From RPQJ01 sp963732415 (lineage in GTDB: Bacteria; Pseudomonadota; Gammaproteobacteria; Steroidobacterales; Steroidobacteraceae), in contig CAVSZK010000021.1 in NCBI GenBank assembly GCA_963732415.1, forward strand, positions 1-64,000: DNA of 64,000 nucleotides. The letters are read 5' to 3'. Positions 1-8,283 of this stretch are shown piece after piece. The translations under genes and the position numbers were made by a program. A model generated the notes under the pieces. The model saw only the letters and a list, made by a program, of their open reading frames with translations, ran no database searches and was not told the origin of the DNA. Numbering within the stretch: the first letter of the stretch is position 1; each line of letters starts with the position of its first letter.

Positions 1-359
1 ACATGCCGGCATTCTCGTCAGGGTTCGAGCACGGGCCGACACCGAAGATGCAGCGGTTCTGGGCCTTGCTCAACGACAAGCACGCCGAATTTGTACTGAA
101 CGGCCACGAACATTTCTACGAAGCGTTCGAGCCGCTCGATTCGTCCGGAAATCCAGCCGCCGATGGCATGAGGGAATTCGTCGTCGGCACCGGCGGCGCG
201 CGCCTCTATCCGACGTGGAAACCGTTTCACAGCAGCCGTGAGCGCCTTGCAAGGCACGGGGTGCTGAAGCTGACCCTGGACGCCGATGCCTATCAGTGGC
301 AGTTCATTGACACGACCGGTCGTGTGCGCGATTCAGGCCAGGCTCGCTGCCGGCCGTAG
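1..359 (+). CDS. Metallophosphoesterase, C-terminal part (cut by window start)
   Basis: Only the last roughly 118 residues of this gene are inside the window; the reading frame is open at the left edge, so the ATG at position 3 is probably internal. A GHEH motif followed by FYE looks like the late metal-binding GHxH motif of calcineurin-like phosphoesterases. The upstream phrase FSSGFEHG resembles the substrate-side loop of purple-acid-phosphatase-like enzymes. A terminal beta-rich stretch fits the end of the fold. Substrate and cellular location cannot be judged without the N-terminus. The family call is an inference from these motifs. Confidence 0.65.
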   Translation, partial: MPAFSSGFEHGPTPKMQRFWALLNDKHAEFVLNGHEHFYEAFEPLDSSGNPAADGMREFVVGTGGARLYPTWKPFHSSRERLARHGVLKLTLDADAYQWQFIDTTGRVRDSGQARCRP

Positions 360-442
360 ATGGCGGGCAGAAGGGAGGGCGGGCAACAGCAGGCGGGAGA
401 CGGGCGACCCGACACCGGGTCGGGCAGCCGCGGAGCACAGTC

Positions 443-799
443 ATGGCCGTAAGCGAATCGTACGTCGGCTTCGTCATCGACCAGCTCGCCGGAGTCGGCC
501 GGGTGCGATCAAGGCGAATGTTCGGCGCAGTCGGCCTGTACGCAGACGAACTTTTCTTCGGCCTGATCGACGACAACTGCCTGTATTTCAAGGTAGACGA
601 CACCAATCGCAACGACTTCGTCGCGCGTGGCATGGGACCGTTCCGGCCTTTCCGGGACAAGCCAGACCTTGCGATGGCTTACTACGAGGTGCCCGCGGAC
701 GTCATCGACGATGTCGAGGAGCTGGCCACATGGGCGCGCAAGGCAATGCGTGTTGCGGCGGCCGCGCCGCGCAAGACAAGACCACGCAAGAAGAAGTAG
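443..799 (+). CDS. TfoX/Sxy N-terminal-domain protein
   Basis: This 118-aa protein matches the single TfoX N-terminal domain: a short helical start, then RRMFGAVGLY, a FFGLIDDN strand and a LYFKVD strand, which is the family signature. The TfoX C-terminal domain is absent and the protein ends in a lysine/arginine-rich tail. In gammaproteobacteria full-length TfoX/Sxy proteins promote competence gene expression with CRP, but most single-domain members have no known function. It ends 16 bases before iadA and may be co-transcribed with it. Family membership is fairly certain; a competence role is not supported here. Confidence 0.8.
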   Translation: MAVSESYVGFVIDQLAGVGRVRSRRMFGAVGLYADELFFGLIDDNCLYFKVDDTNRNDFVARGMGPFRPFRDKPDLAMAYYEVPADVIDDVEELATWARKAMRVAAAAPRKTRPRKKK

Positions 800-815
800 G
801 TTGGGTTCGGCGTCG

Positions 816-2012
816 ATGTCGGGCATCATCGCGCCCCGCATGCTCCTGATCCGGAATGCCGAAGTCTTCGCCCCGCGCCCGCTAGGCGTCCGCAGCCTGC
901 TTGTCGGCGCCGGCAGGATCCTGTGGATCGGCGCAGGCACCGACCTTCCCGAACTGCCAGGGCCGCTGCAAGCCGGATCTATCGTGCTCGACCTGGAAGG
1001 CCGGCGACTCATCCCGGGCCTGGTCGACGGGCATGTGCACGTGACTGGTGGGGGCGGCGAGGCGGGATTTCGCACGCGCGTGCCGCCGGTCCAGCTCAGC
1101 CGGTTTACGACAGCCGGGGTAACGACGGTGGTCGGGCTGCTCGGCACAGACGATACCGCCCGAGGGCCGCGCGAACTGCTCGCGACGCTGCACGCGCTGC
1201 GCGAGGAAGGACTGAATGCCTGGGGCTACGCGGGCGGCTATCACGTGCCACCTGCAACGCTCACCGGAAATGTACGGACCGACCTCGTTTTCGTCGAGGC
1301 GCTGCTCGGGATCGGCGAAGTCGCCATCAGCGATCATCGTTCGAGCCAGCCGACGCTCGATGAGCTCGCGAGGCTCGCTGCCGACGCGCATGTCGCGGGA
1401 CTGATGACCGGCAAGGCAGGCATCCTGCACCTGCACCTTGGCGACGGTCCGCGCGGCCTGTCGCTGGTCCGCCGTGCGCTCGACGAGACCGAGCTGCCGC
1501 CGCGTGTATTCAACCCGACCCACGTGAATCGCCGTCGCGCGCTTTTCGACGAAGCGATTGAGCTCGCACAGCGCGGCTGCACGGTGGACATCACCGCGTT
1601 CCCGGTCGAGGAGGGTGAGGACGCCTACACGGCGGCGGATGCGTTGCGCCGATACCTGGCCAGCGGCGCGCCGCCGGATAACGTGACCGTCAGTTCGGAC
1701 GCGGGCGGCTGCCTGCCCTGCTTCGATACGGACGGCCGGGTCTGCAGCATGGATGTGGGGTCTGCCGGCGCGCTGCTGCAGACGGTCCGTGAGCTGCTGG
1801 CCGCCGGGCTGCCGCTCGATCAGGTGCTGCCGGCCTTCACGTCGAATCCGGCCCGCCTGCTGCGCCTGCCCGGCAAGGGTGCGATCGAAACCGGCGCCGA
1901 TGCGGACCTCGTGGCCCTCGACCAAGCCGGCCGTGCCCACACCGTGCTGGTGCGCGGCGAAATCCACGTCCGCGACGGCGTCGCAATCCGTCGCGGCACC
2001 TTCGAATTCTGA
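816..2012 (+). CDS. iadA: Isoaspartyl dipeptidase (beta-aspartyl peptidase)
   Basis: This 398-aa amidohydrolase aligns along its length with E. coli IadA. Visible motifs are HVH (His73, His75) followed by a GGGGEAG loop, SDHRS, HLGD (His207), PTHVNR and SSD. The enzyme cleaves beta-linked aspartyl dipeptides; after cyanophycinase action the substrate would be beta-Asp-Arg. The ATG at 816 is chosen because it gives the same N-terminal length as E. coli IadA; an in-frame ATG at 840 is the alternative. The bridging metal ligand, carboxylated Lys162 in E. coli, aligns with Glu168 here. cphB follows after 38 bases, so the two genes likely form a cyanophycin-degradation unit. Confidence 0.92.
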   Translation: MSGIIAPRMLLIRNAEVFAPRPLGVRSLLVGAGRILWIGAGTDLPELPGPLQAGSIVLDLEGRRLIPGLVDGHVHVTGGGGEAGFRTRVPPVQLSRFTTAGVTTVVGLLGTDDTARGPRELLATLHALREEGLNAWGYAGGYHVPPATLTGNVRTDLVFVEALLGIGEVAISDHRSSQPTLDELARLAADAHVAGLMTGKAGILHLHLGDGPRGLSLVRRALDETELPPRVFNPTHVNRRRALFDEAIELAQRGCTVDITAFPVEEGEDAYTAADALRRYLASGAPPDNVTVSSDAGGCLPCFDTDGRVCSMDVGSAGALLQTVRELLAAGLPLDQVLPAFTSNPARLLRLPGKGAIETGADADLVALDQAGRAHTVLVRGEIHVRDGVAIRRGTFEF

Positions 2013-2050
2013 GACAATCGCGCTGCGGTGCGCGAGGACCCCTGACCACG

Positions 2051-2890
2051 ATGCCAAGCAAGATTCCCGACGGTGCGACGCGCGGCTGGATCATCCCGAT
2101 CGGCGGCGCCGAGAACAAGGAAAACGACCGGCATATTCTGGAGCGGTTCGTGCAGGTCTCGGGCGGCAGTGACGCCGACATCGTAGTGATCCCGACCGCG
2201 AGCCGAATGGCCGAGACCGGGCCGCGCTACGAGCGGCTTTTCAGCGAGATCGGCGCCGCGCGCGTCACGTCCATGGATTTCGACACGCGGCGCGATTGTC
2301 ATGAGCCTGGCCGGCTGCAACGGCTGGAAGAGGCGACCGGCATATTCTTTACCGGCGGAAACCAGCTGCGACTCACGACGCTGCTCGGCGGTACGCCGGT
2401 CGCGAAGCTGATCCGTATCCGCAATGCGCACGGCGTCGCGGTGGGCGGTACCAGCGCCGGCGCAAGCATCCTGAGCGAGCACATGATCGCGTTCGGCGAC
2501 GAGGGCTCCTCGATCATTTCCGGCAGCGTGCGTCTCGCGCCGGGACTTGGTCTCACCAATCGCTTCATCATCGACCAGCATTTCCGCCAGCGAGACCGGC
2601 TTGGCCGGCTGCTGACGGCGCTGGCGTATAACCCGTTCGCGATCGGCATCGGGCTCGACGAGGACACGGCGGCCTTCATAGGTCCGGACGAGACCGTCGA
2701 AATCGTGGGCAGTGGCGGCGTCACCGTGGTGGATGCATCCGAGGTGACGTTCTCGTCAATGGACTCGGTGAGCGAGGGCCAGCCCGTGTGCATGCTGGGG
2801 CTCAAGATGCACATGCTCGTGGCCGGCTCCACGTTCAATTTGCACACGCGCGTCGCCGAGGCCGCGGCCCTGATGCCGGCCAAGGAATAA
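2051..2890 (+). CDS. cphB: Cyanophycinase
   Basis: The 279-aa protein is a peptidase S51-type serine hydrolase of typical cyanophycinase length. It has the GGNQ motif at about 102-105 and the nucleophile elbow GGTSAGA with Ser135. An early IPIGGAE motif and a DQHF segment after the middle are also typical. Cyanophycinase cuts the multi-Asp-Arg polymer into beta-Asp-Arg dipeptides in the cytoplasm (an extracellular form exists, but no signal peptide is visible here). Placement directly after iadA gives the next step, dipeptide hydrolysis. The gene ends six bases from the stop of a convergent regulator gene. Confidence 0.93.
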   Translation: MPSKIPDGATRGWIIPIGGAENKENDRHILERFVQVSGGSDADIVVIPTASRMAETGPRYERLFSEIGAARVTSMDFDTRRDCHEPGRLQRLEEATGIFFTGGNQLRLTTLLGGTPVAKLIRIRNAHGVAVGGTSAGASILSEHMIAFGDEGSSIISGSVRLAPGLGLTNRFIIDQHFRQRDRLGRLLTALAYNPFAIGIGLDEDTAAFIGPDETVEIVGSGGVTVVDASEVTFSSMDSVSEGQPVCMLGLKMHMLVAGSTFNLHTRVAEAAALMPAKE

Positions 2891-2895
2891 CGGGT

Positions 2896-4491
2896 CTAGA
2901 AGCCGCAGCGCTCGAGAGCGTTCGAGACGCGCAACCTGGCGACCTCGGCTTTCATCGGGAACGCCCTGAAGAAATCGTCGCGGGTAAGCGTCGCGTTGCG
3001 CTCGCGCACGTTGGCCGCCCACGATGCGGCCCGTTCCATGTCCCCGGCCAGCGCGTGCGATGCCGCTGCGATCATCGCGATCAGCACGTGGGCGCCTGGC
3101 GAGCGCGCTGCCCGTTCGGCCCAGTATGCCGCCTGTGCATCCTCGCCAACGGCGATGTGCGTGAAGGCGCGTGTCCCCTGCATTGCATAGTGGAGCGGAT
3201 CCAGCGGGCTCAGCCGCATCGCCAGGTCGACGTGCTCGCGTCCTTCGAGCCCCCGTCCGGCAAGCGTTTCCGTCCACCCACGCGCATAGATCCCCTGCGC
3301 GTAGTTCGGGCTGATGGACGTCGCGCGCTCCAGCCACGCAAGACCACGCTCCAGGTCGCCCTCGAGCCAGTAGGTGCGCCCCATCGTGAAATTGACGAAG
3401 GGGTCAAGCGGGTCGAGTTCCACACCACGTTCGGCGAAGCGCCGTGCGAGGTCGATTTCCAGCGCAAGGTCCTCCGTGTGCCTGAGGAACGCGGTCTGGA
3501 AATGAACAAAGGACAGGCCCGCATGTGCGCGGGCGAAGCCTGGATCCAGCGATAGAGATTTCTGGAACAGCGCCGTGGCAGCGGCGTTGTCGGTGCGGTT
3601 GAATCGGTACATGTGCTGCAGGCCGAGGTGATAGGCCGACCAGGCGTCCAGGCTTTCCGTTACCTGCATGCGCGCAAGCTCCGCTTCATGCAGAGGGATG
3701 CGGATCTCGAGCGCGGCGAGGATCCGTCCACGGATATCGCTTCGAACCTGGTGTACGTCACCCACAGCGCTGGTGTAACGGTCTGCCCAGACGACGCCGC
3801 CATCCCGCGTATCGATCAGTTCCACCGTCACGTCAAGCCCCGCCCCCGCGACTTCCATGCTGCCCGTCAGGCAGTACTGCACGCCGAGCAGGCGGCCAAT
3901 CTCGGTCATGTCGTCGTCGAACGTACGCAGGCGAAACGAAGAGCCGCGCGCGGTGACGAAAAGCCACCGCAGCCTCGAAAGGTCGAGGATCAGGTCATGC
4001 GGCAGGGCGTCTGCGATTGCCTCGTATGGACCCGGGTCGCCGGTGAGCCGAAACGGCAGCACGGCGATCGAAGGCCTCGACACGGGGTCGGCGGACCCCG
4101 CTTTCGGCTCGATGCCGGCCGGGATTGGCTGCTCGCGTGTTTCCGGCGCCGGGAACATCTCCGCGCCGCGCACCGCTTTAACATCGGCCACGAAGCGGAA
4201 GCCTCGGCTGTGAATCGTCCTGATATACCGCTGGTTCTTGCCGTCGTCTCCAATGGCCTTGCGCGCCGTCTTCACCCGGCTCGCCACGGCCGAGTCGGAG
4301 ACCACGCGACCGTCCCACACCTTTTCGATGATCTCGTCCTTCGAGACGAGGCGGCCGCGGTTCCCGACCAGCAGTGCGAGCAGCGCGAACACCTGCGGTT
4401 CCACCGGACAGGCCGCACCGTCCCTGCGCAACTCCACGGTCGCCATGTCCAGCTCGAAACTGCCGAACCGGTAGATCATGAACGGGAGCAT
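2896..4491 (-). CDS. Winged-helix transcriptional regulator with TolB-like and TPR regions
   Basis: This 531-aa protein begins with an OmpR/CadC-type winged helix (about residues 5-105), recognisable from the FELD start, the LVSKDEIIEKVW helix, the SRVKTARKAIGDDG recognition region and the final IRTIHSRGFRF. Residues about 135-290 resemble the TolB-like module that begins SIAVLPF in many CadC-like proteins. The C-terminal half is helical with TPR-like repeats. No membrane segment is visible, so it is probably cytosolic, unlike CadC. It is convergent with cphB and divergent from the cupin gene at 4630, either of which it might control. The signal it senses is unknown. Confidence 0.82.
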   Translation of the reverse strand: MLPFMIYRFGSFELDMATVELRRDGAACPVEPQVFALLALLVGNRGRLVSKDEIIEKVWDGRVVSDSAVASRVKTARKAIGDDGKNQRYIRTIHSRGFRFVADVKAVRGAEMFPAPETREQPIPAGIEPKAGSADPVSRPSIAVLPFRLTGDPGPYEAIADALPHDLILDLSRLRWLFVTARGSSFRLRTFDDDMTEIGRLLGVQYCLTGSMEVAGAGLDVTVELIDTRDGGVVWADRYTSAVGDVHQVRSDIRGRILAALEIRIPLHEAELARMQVTESLDAWSAYHLGLQHMYRFNRTDNAAATALFQKSLSLDPGFARAHAGLSFVHFQTAFLRHTEDLALEIDLARRFAERGVELDPLDPFVNFTMGRTYWLEGDLERGLAWLERATSISPNYAQGIYARGWTETLAGRGLEGREHVDLAMRLSPLDPLHYAMQGTRAFTHIAVGEDAQAAYWAERAARSPGAHVLIAMIAAASHALAGDMERAASWAANVRERNATLTRDDFFRAFPMKAEVARLRVSNALERCGF

Positions 4492-4629
4492 AGATCACGC
4501 GACACGGATCTCCCAGAAATCTCCATGGTATTTCCAGCAGACCATCAAGCCTGGCACGCAGCGCTGCCCGACAATCACTTCACCCGCGATGGAATGTCTC
4601 CGTCGCCGGGAGCGAGGAGGGAGATCACC

Positions 4630-4995
4630 GTGAAACAGAATCGAGACCAGTTACCCGTCCGGGTCGAGTCCGGCGGCGTCTGCATCCAGGCGATTGACTG
4701 GGCGGACCTGAACGTCGCACGTATCCGGTTTCCGAAAGGCGCCGATGCCGCGCCGTTGCTGAAGGGCTTGCCGCAGGACCTCTGCCAGTGCGCCCACTGG
4801 GGAACGGTGCTGAGCGGTTCGATACACGTGCGCTTCGCCGACGGACACGAGGAGACGGTGCGCGCGGGTGACGTCTACTACTGGCCGCCGGGTCACACCG
4901 TCCGGGTCGACGAGGACTACGAAGCCGTCGAGTTCAGCCCGAGCGCCGCGATGTGCGCGGTCATCGACCACCTCAATTCAAAGTTGTCAAACTGA
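4630..4995 (+). CDS. Cupin-domain protein
   Basis: A GTG start at 4630 is chosen because a strong AGGAGGGA ribosome site lies seven bases upstream at 4615-4622; the frame is open much further upstream, but that part is antisense to the regulator gene. The 121-aa product carries one cupin barrel: HWG followed by a GSIHVRFADG strand, a GDVYYWPPGH turn and a VEFSP strand. Cupins bind metals or small molecules; no substrate can be assigned. It is followed after 12 bases by a tautomerase-like gene, suggesting a small operon. It is divergent from the winged-helix regulator. Confidence 0.8.
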   Translation: MKQNRDQLPVRVESGGVCIQAIDWADLNVARIRFPKGADAAPLLKGLPQDLCQCAHWGTVLSGSIHVRFADGHEETVRAGDVYYWPPGHTVRVDEDYEAVEFSPSAAMCAVIDHLNSKLSN

Positions 4996-5007
4996 AGGAG
5001 CACTAAC

Positions 5008-5232
5008 ATGCCACTCGTTACCGTAGACGTCATCAAGGGCGTTTTCACCCCGAAGCAGAAGCAGCAGATCATCGACAAGGTCACCAATGCGATGATCGAG
5101 GTCGAGGGCGAGAACCTGCGCGGCGTGACGTGGGTTCGGATCAAGGAGTTCGAAAGCGGCGACTGGGCCATCGGTGGCCAGCCGCTCAGTACCGCCGACG
5201 TGCAGGGCCTGGCTGCGGGCAAGGCGGCATAG
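5008..5232 (+). CDS. 4-oxalocrotonate tautomerase-family protein
   Basis: The 74-aa protein has the size and start (Met-Pro) of the 4-OT tautomerase family, where Pro1 becomes the catalytic base after Met removal. A first beta strand LVTVDVI, the helix after FTPKQKQQIIDKV, and the TWVRIKEF strand fit the family. AAGGAG lies just upstream of the ATG. The gene is in an apparent operon with the preceding cupin gene and is followed by a strong hairpin at 5253-5290. The substrate is unknown; family members isomerise or dehalogenate small unsaturated acids. Confidence 0.82.
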   Translation: MPLVTVDVIKGVFTPKQKQQIIDKVTNAMIEVEGENLRGVTWVRIKEFESGDWAIGGQPLSTADVQGLAAGKAA

Positions 5233-5252
5233 CCGGACGGTCCGGACCTCAG

Positions 5253-5290
5253 GCGACGGGGCGGCTCCTTTGCGGGGGCCGTCCCGTCGC
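5253..5290 (+). terminator. Long GC-rich hairpin after the cupin-tautomerase pair
   Basis: Bases 5253-5268 pair with 5275-5290 around a six-base loop (TTTGCG). All 16 positions pair, two through G-T wobbles. No clear T-run follows, so it is terminator-like or an mRNA-stabilising end rather than a canonical intrinsic terminator. It sits 20 bases after the tautomerase stop and 125 bases before the nfeD start. Confidence 0.55.
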
Positions 5291-5415
5291 GATTTGAACG
5301 CGGTTGCGACCCTCGTGCTGTCGACTGGTCGGCGGCCGGCACCCTGTCATCGCCATTCTGCTATCGTTGATCCAGACGCGCCCCTGGGGCGACCTCTTGC
5401 AACGGGTAAACGAGC

Positions 5416-5862
5416 ATGATGGGACTATCGTCCGCGACGATCTGGTGGGTGGCCGCGGGAATCGCCGTTGTAGTCGAGCTTGAGACCGGCACTTTCTACC
5501 TGCTGATGATGGCCCTGGGGCTGGCATCGGGCGCGATCGCGGCTCATCTCGGGCTTTCGGAGTCCGCGCAGGTCGCCTGTGCCGCGATCGTGGGCGGGGG
5601 CGCCACCGCCATCTGGCACTGGCACCGTTCGCGATTGCCGAAGAAGCCGCCGGCGCACGAGGACCGGAGCGTCAATCTCGACATCGGCGAACGCGTGCAC
5701 GTGGACGAATGGGCTCCCGAGGGGACGACCCGCGTCTCCTATCGCGGCAGTGGTTGGCCGGCACGCCTGGCGCCTGGCGCCGTGGCAAGGTCCGGCGAGC
5801 ACGACATCGTGGCCGTCGAAGGCAACTGGCTGGTGCTTGCGCCACGCACGAATCAGAGCTGA
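5416..5862 (+). CDS. NfeD-like membrane protein (short form)
   Basis: The 148-aa product has two or three hydrophobic helices in its first 75 residues and a C-terminal OB-fold-like beta domain (about 85-140) with GERVHVDEW, RVSYRGSGW and VEGNWLVL strands. This matches short NfeD proteins, which accompany SPFH/stomatin proteins in bacterial membranes. The stomatin-type gene starts 12 bases downstream, the conserved partner arrangement. The pair is thought to act in membrane organisation or membrane-protein quality control. No serine-protease domain is present. Confidence 0.88.
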   Translation: MMGLSSATIWWVAAGIAVVVELETGTFYLLMMALGLASGAIAAHLGLSESAQVACAAIVGGGATAIWHWHRSRLPKKPPAHEDRSVNLDIGERVHVDEWAPEGTTRVSYRGSGWPARLAPGAVARSGEHDIVAVEGNWLVLAPRTNQS

Positions 5863-5874
5863 AGGAAGAATGAG

Positions 5875-6801
5875 ATGGAGAGCATGAGCATGGCCGTCGC
5901 ACTCGTACTTGCCGCAATCGCCGGCATATTCATCATCCAGACGTTCAAGATCGTGCCACAGCAGCACGCCTGGGTCGTCGAGCGGCTCGGGCGCTACCAC
6001 CGTACGCTCACGCCGGGGCTCGGGCTGGTCATTCCGTTCATCGATCGAGTCGCCTACAAGCACTCACTGAAAGAAGTGCCGCTCGACGTGCCGAGCCAGG
6101 TGTGCATCACGAAGGACAACACACAACTGCAGGTGGACGGCATCATCTACTTCCAGGTGACCGATCCGATGCGCGCGAGCTACGGCGCCAGCAACTACGT
6201 GGTTGCGATCACGCAGCTGGCGCAGACGCTGCTGCGCTCCGTGATCGGCAAGATGGAACTCGACAAGACCTTCGAGGAACGCGATGCCATCAACGCGTCG
6301 GTCGTGAGCGCGCTGGACGAGGCGGCCGCGAACTGGGGCGTGAAGGTGCTCCGCTACGAGATCAAGGACCTGACGCCGCCGAACGAGATCCTGCGCGCCA
6401 TGCAGGCGCAGATCACCGCGGAGCGCGAGAAGCGCGCGCTGATCGCGGCTTCGGAAGGCCGCAAACAGGAACAGATCAACATCGCGACCGGCGAGCGCGA
6501 GGCATCCATCGCACGATCGGAGGGCGAGCGGCAGGCGCAGATCAACCAGGCGCAGGGTGAGGCGGCGGCGATCACGACGGTTGCGAACGCCACGGCGGAT
6601 GCCATCCACAAGATCGCCGAGGCGATCCGCTCACCGGGCGGCGACCAGGCGGTGCAGCTCAAGGTGGCAGAGAAAGCGGTCGAGGCCTACGCGCAGCTCG
6701 CGCAGAAGAACAACACGATGATCGTGCCGGGTAACATGACCGAGGTCTCGGCGCTGATCGGCACCGCGATGGCGCTGTTCAAGGGGCCGGCGCAGAAATA
6801 G
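5875..6801 (+). CDS. qmcA: SPFH-domain stomatin-like protein (paraslipin/QmcA type)
   Basis: The 308-aa protein has an N-terminal membrane helix (about 5-20), the SPFH domain from about residue 22 to 190 with VPQQHAWVVERLGRYH and the KDNTQLQVDG signature, then a long charged helix rich in Ala/Glu/Arg (about 190-250) typical of stomatin coiled coils. It would oligomerise on the inner membrane and, like QmcA, may influence membrane protease complexes. An AAGGAAG ribosome site precedes the ATG at 5875; an internal ATG at 5884 is a possible alternative. It forms a pair with the preceding nfeD-like gene. Confidence 0.92.
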   Translation: MESMSMAVALVLAAIAGIFIIQTFKIVPQQHAWVVERLGRYHRTLTPGLGLVIPFIDRVAYKHSLKEVPLDVPSQVCITKDNTQLQVDGIIYFQVTDPMRASYGASNYVVAITQLAQTLLRSVIGKMELDKTFEERDAINASVVSALDEAAANWGVKVLRYEIKDLTPPNEILRAMQAQITAEREKRALIAASEGRKQEQINIATGEREASIARSEGERQAQINQAQGEAAAITTVANATADAIHKIAEAIRSPGGDQAVQLKVAEKAVEAYAQLAQKNNTMIVPGNMTEVSALIGTAMALFKGPAQK

Positions 6802-6894
6802 GGTGGAGTCGACACCCGGGACCGGCCGCTGGCGGACTCGGCGCTGAAATCGCGCCCGCTTGCGGGTCGGTATGGGTCGGCGCTGCGCAGTGTC

Positions 6895-8283
6895 TTACTG
6901 CGGCAGGGCCTCGAGTACGGCTTTCGCTACGCCCGCATAGTCGCCGTCGAAGTGATGTCCGCCCGGCAGCGCGATTGACTGCAGGTTGGCGCCGTGAAGC
7001 TTGCGGCAAGTTGAGTCGGATTCGTCCCTGCCATAGATGCATGCAACGCGACCCATGCGCTCGCTGGTCACCTCCGGCGCGGTCGGCAGGCCACCAGTCG
7101 GCGCGCCAAGCCAGTGGCTCACGTGAAACTCGAAGAAGGCCTCGTCGCTCAGTGCGATCAGCGCCGTTGCCTTGACCAGGCTGCGCGACTCTTCGGGCAG
7201 CCGGTTCAACATGAACGGCATTGTATCGGCTCCCTGCGAGTAGCCAATCAACAGGACCCGGGACTTGTGCCATGCCTGGGCGTAGTGGCGAATGACACGG
7301 TCGAGGTCGCGCGCGGCGCCGTCGGGAGTACGGGGCGTCCAGAAGTAGCGCAGTGAATCCCAGCCGACGACCGGAACGCCGCGGACGTTCAGATCCTTTG
7401 CCACCTCCTTGTCGAGACCGGCCCAGCCGCCGTCTCCGGAGAGCATGATCGCGAGCAGGTTTTTTTCGGTGCCCGTCGAGGGCGACTCGACCAGGGGCAG
7501 GTCGTCCACCCCGGGTCGTTGCGCAGCCGACGGCGTGTCCGGGATGCCCGCAATGCTGTGGTACGCATCGAGGAACTGCGGCAACCAGTTTCTCTCCACC
7601 GAATAGCCGTGTCCGACCTTCGGCAGCGCGACGAACCGTGCACCGGGAACCTGCGCTGCGAATCGCCGGGTCTGCTCGGCGCTGCAGACCTGGTCCTGGC
7701 CGCCCTGCAGCACGATCCATGGATCCTGCAGGTGGGTGGCCGGGCGGTAGATGAAGCCGACCTTCGGGGCCGCGTCGTGCTCGAGACCCTCACCCCGGCA
7801 CAGTGGCTTGCTCCACTCCTGGTCCGGGCAGAAACCCAGTGACAATGCCCCCTTGAACGTACCGACCGGAGACTGGGCGAGCGTGCCATACACGACCGTC
7901 GCGCCTGAGGAGTAACCGACGAGGATCGGCGTCTGGTAGGTCTCGAATCCGTATTTCTGCTGCACGAAGTGCGAAAACGTCTCGAACGTTGCCGCGGCGC
8001 TGGTACAGGCATCGTTCGACGCCAGTACGTGCCTGCCCATCTGGTTGATGTCGATGCCGGCGACGAAAGCACCCTCGTCGACCAGGTGCTGCGCCATGCC
8101 GACGACTCCCTGGTTCCAGCCCCCGTCGCCGGATACGAAGACCACGAATTCCTTCGCCGGCTGCGCAGGCCGGTAGATAGTCACGCTGCCGAGAGCCGGA
8201 TACTCGATCGTCTCCGCGGCGTGCATTGGCCCGGACAGCATGGCCAGCGCGCCGGCGAGAACGACGCCGTGCAAATGGTTCAT
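6895..8283 (-). CDS. acvB: AcvB/VirJ-family protein, probable lysyl-phosphatidylglycerol hydrolase
   Basis: The 462-aa product starts with a signal peptide ending near MHAAE and contains two alpha/beta-hydrolase-like repeats. Each repeat starts with a SGDGGW motif and has a serine elbow: GYSSGA in the first and GYSQGAD in the second, the latter being the VirJ-type domain. In Agrobacterium the homologue AcvB is a periplasmic hydrolase that removes lysine from lysyl-phosphatidylglycerol and is encoded with the synthase LpiA. Here the ATG overlaps the stop of the mprF/lpiA-like gene by one base (TGATG), reproducing that gene pair. Enzyme activity is inferred from family and context. Confidence 0.85.
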   Translation of the reverse strand: MNHLHGVVLAGALAMLSGPMHAAETIEYPALGSVTIYRPAQPAKEFVVFVSGDGGWNQGVVGMAQHLVDEGAFVAGIDINQMGRHVLASNDACTSAAATFETFSHFVQQKYGFETYQTPILVGYSSGATVVYGTLAQSPVGTFKGALSLGFCPDQEWSKPLCRGEGLEHDAAPKVGFIYRPATHLQDPWIVLQGGQDQVCSAEQTRRFAAQVPGARFVALPKVGHGYSVERNWLPQFLDAYHSIAGIPDTPSAAQRPGVDDLPLVESPSTGTEKNLLAIMLSGDGGWAGLDKEVAKDLNVRGVPVVGWDSLRYFWTPRTPDGAARDLDRVIRHYAQAWHKSRVLLIGYSQGADTMPFMLNRLPEESRSLVKATALIALSDEAFFEFHVSHWLGAPTGGLPTAPEVTSERMGRVACIYGRDESDSTCRKLHGANLQSIALPGGHHFDGDYAGVAKAVLEALPQ

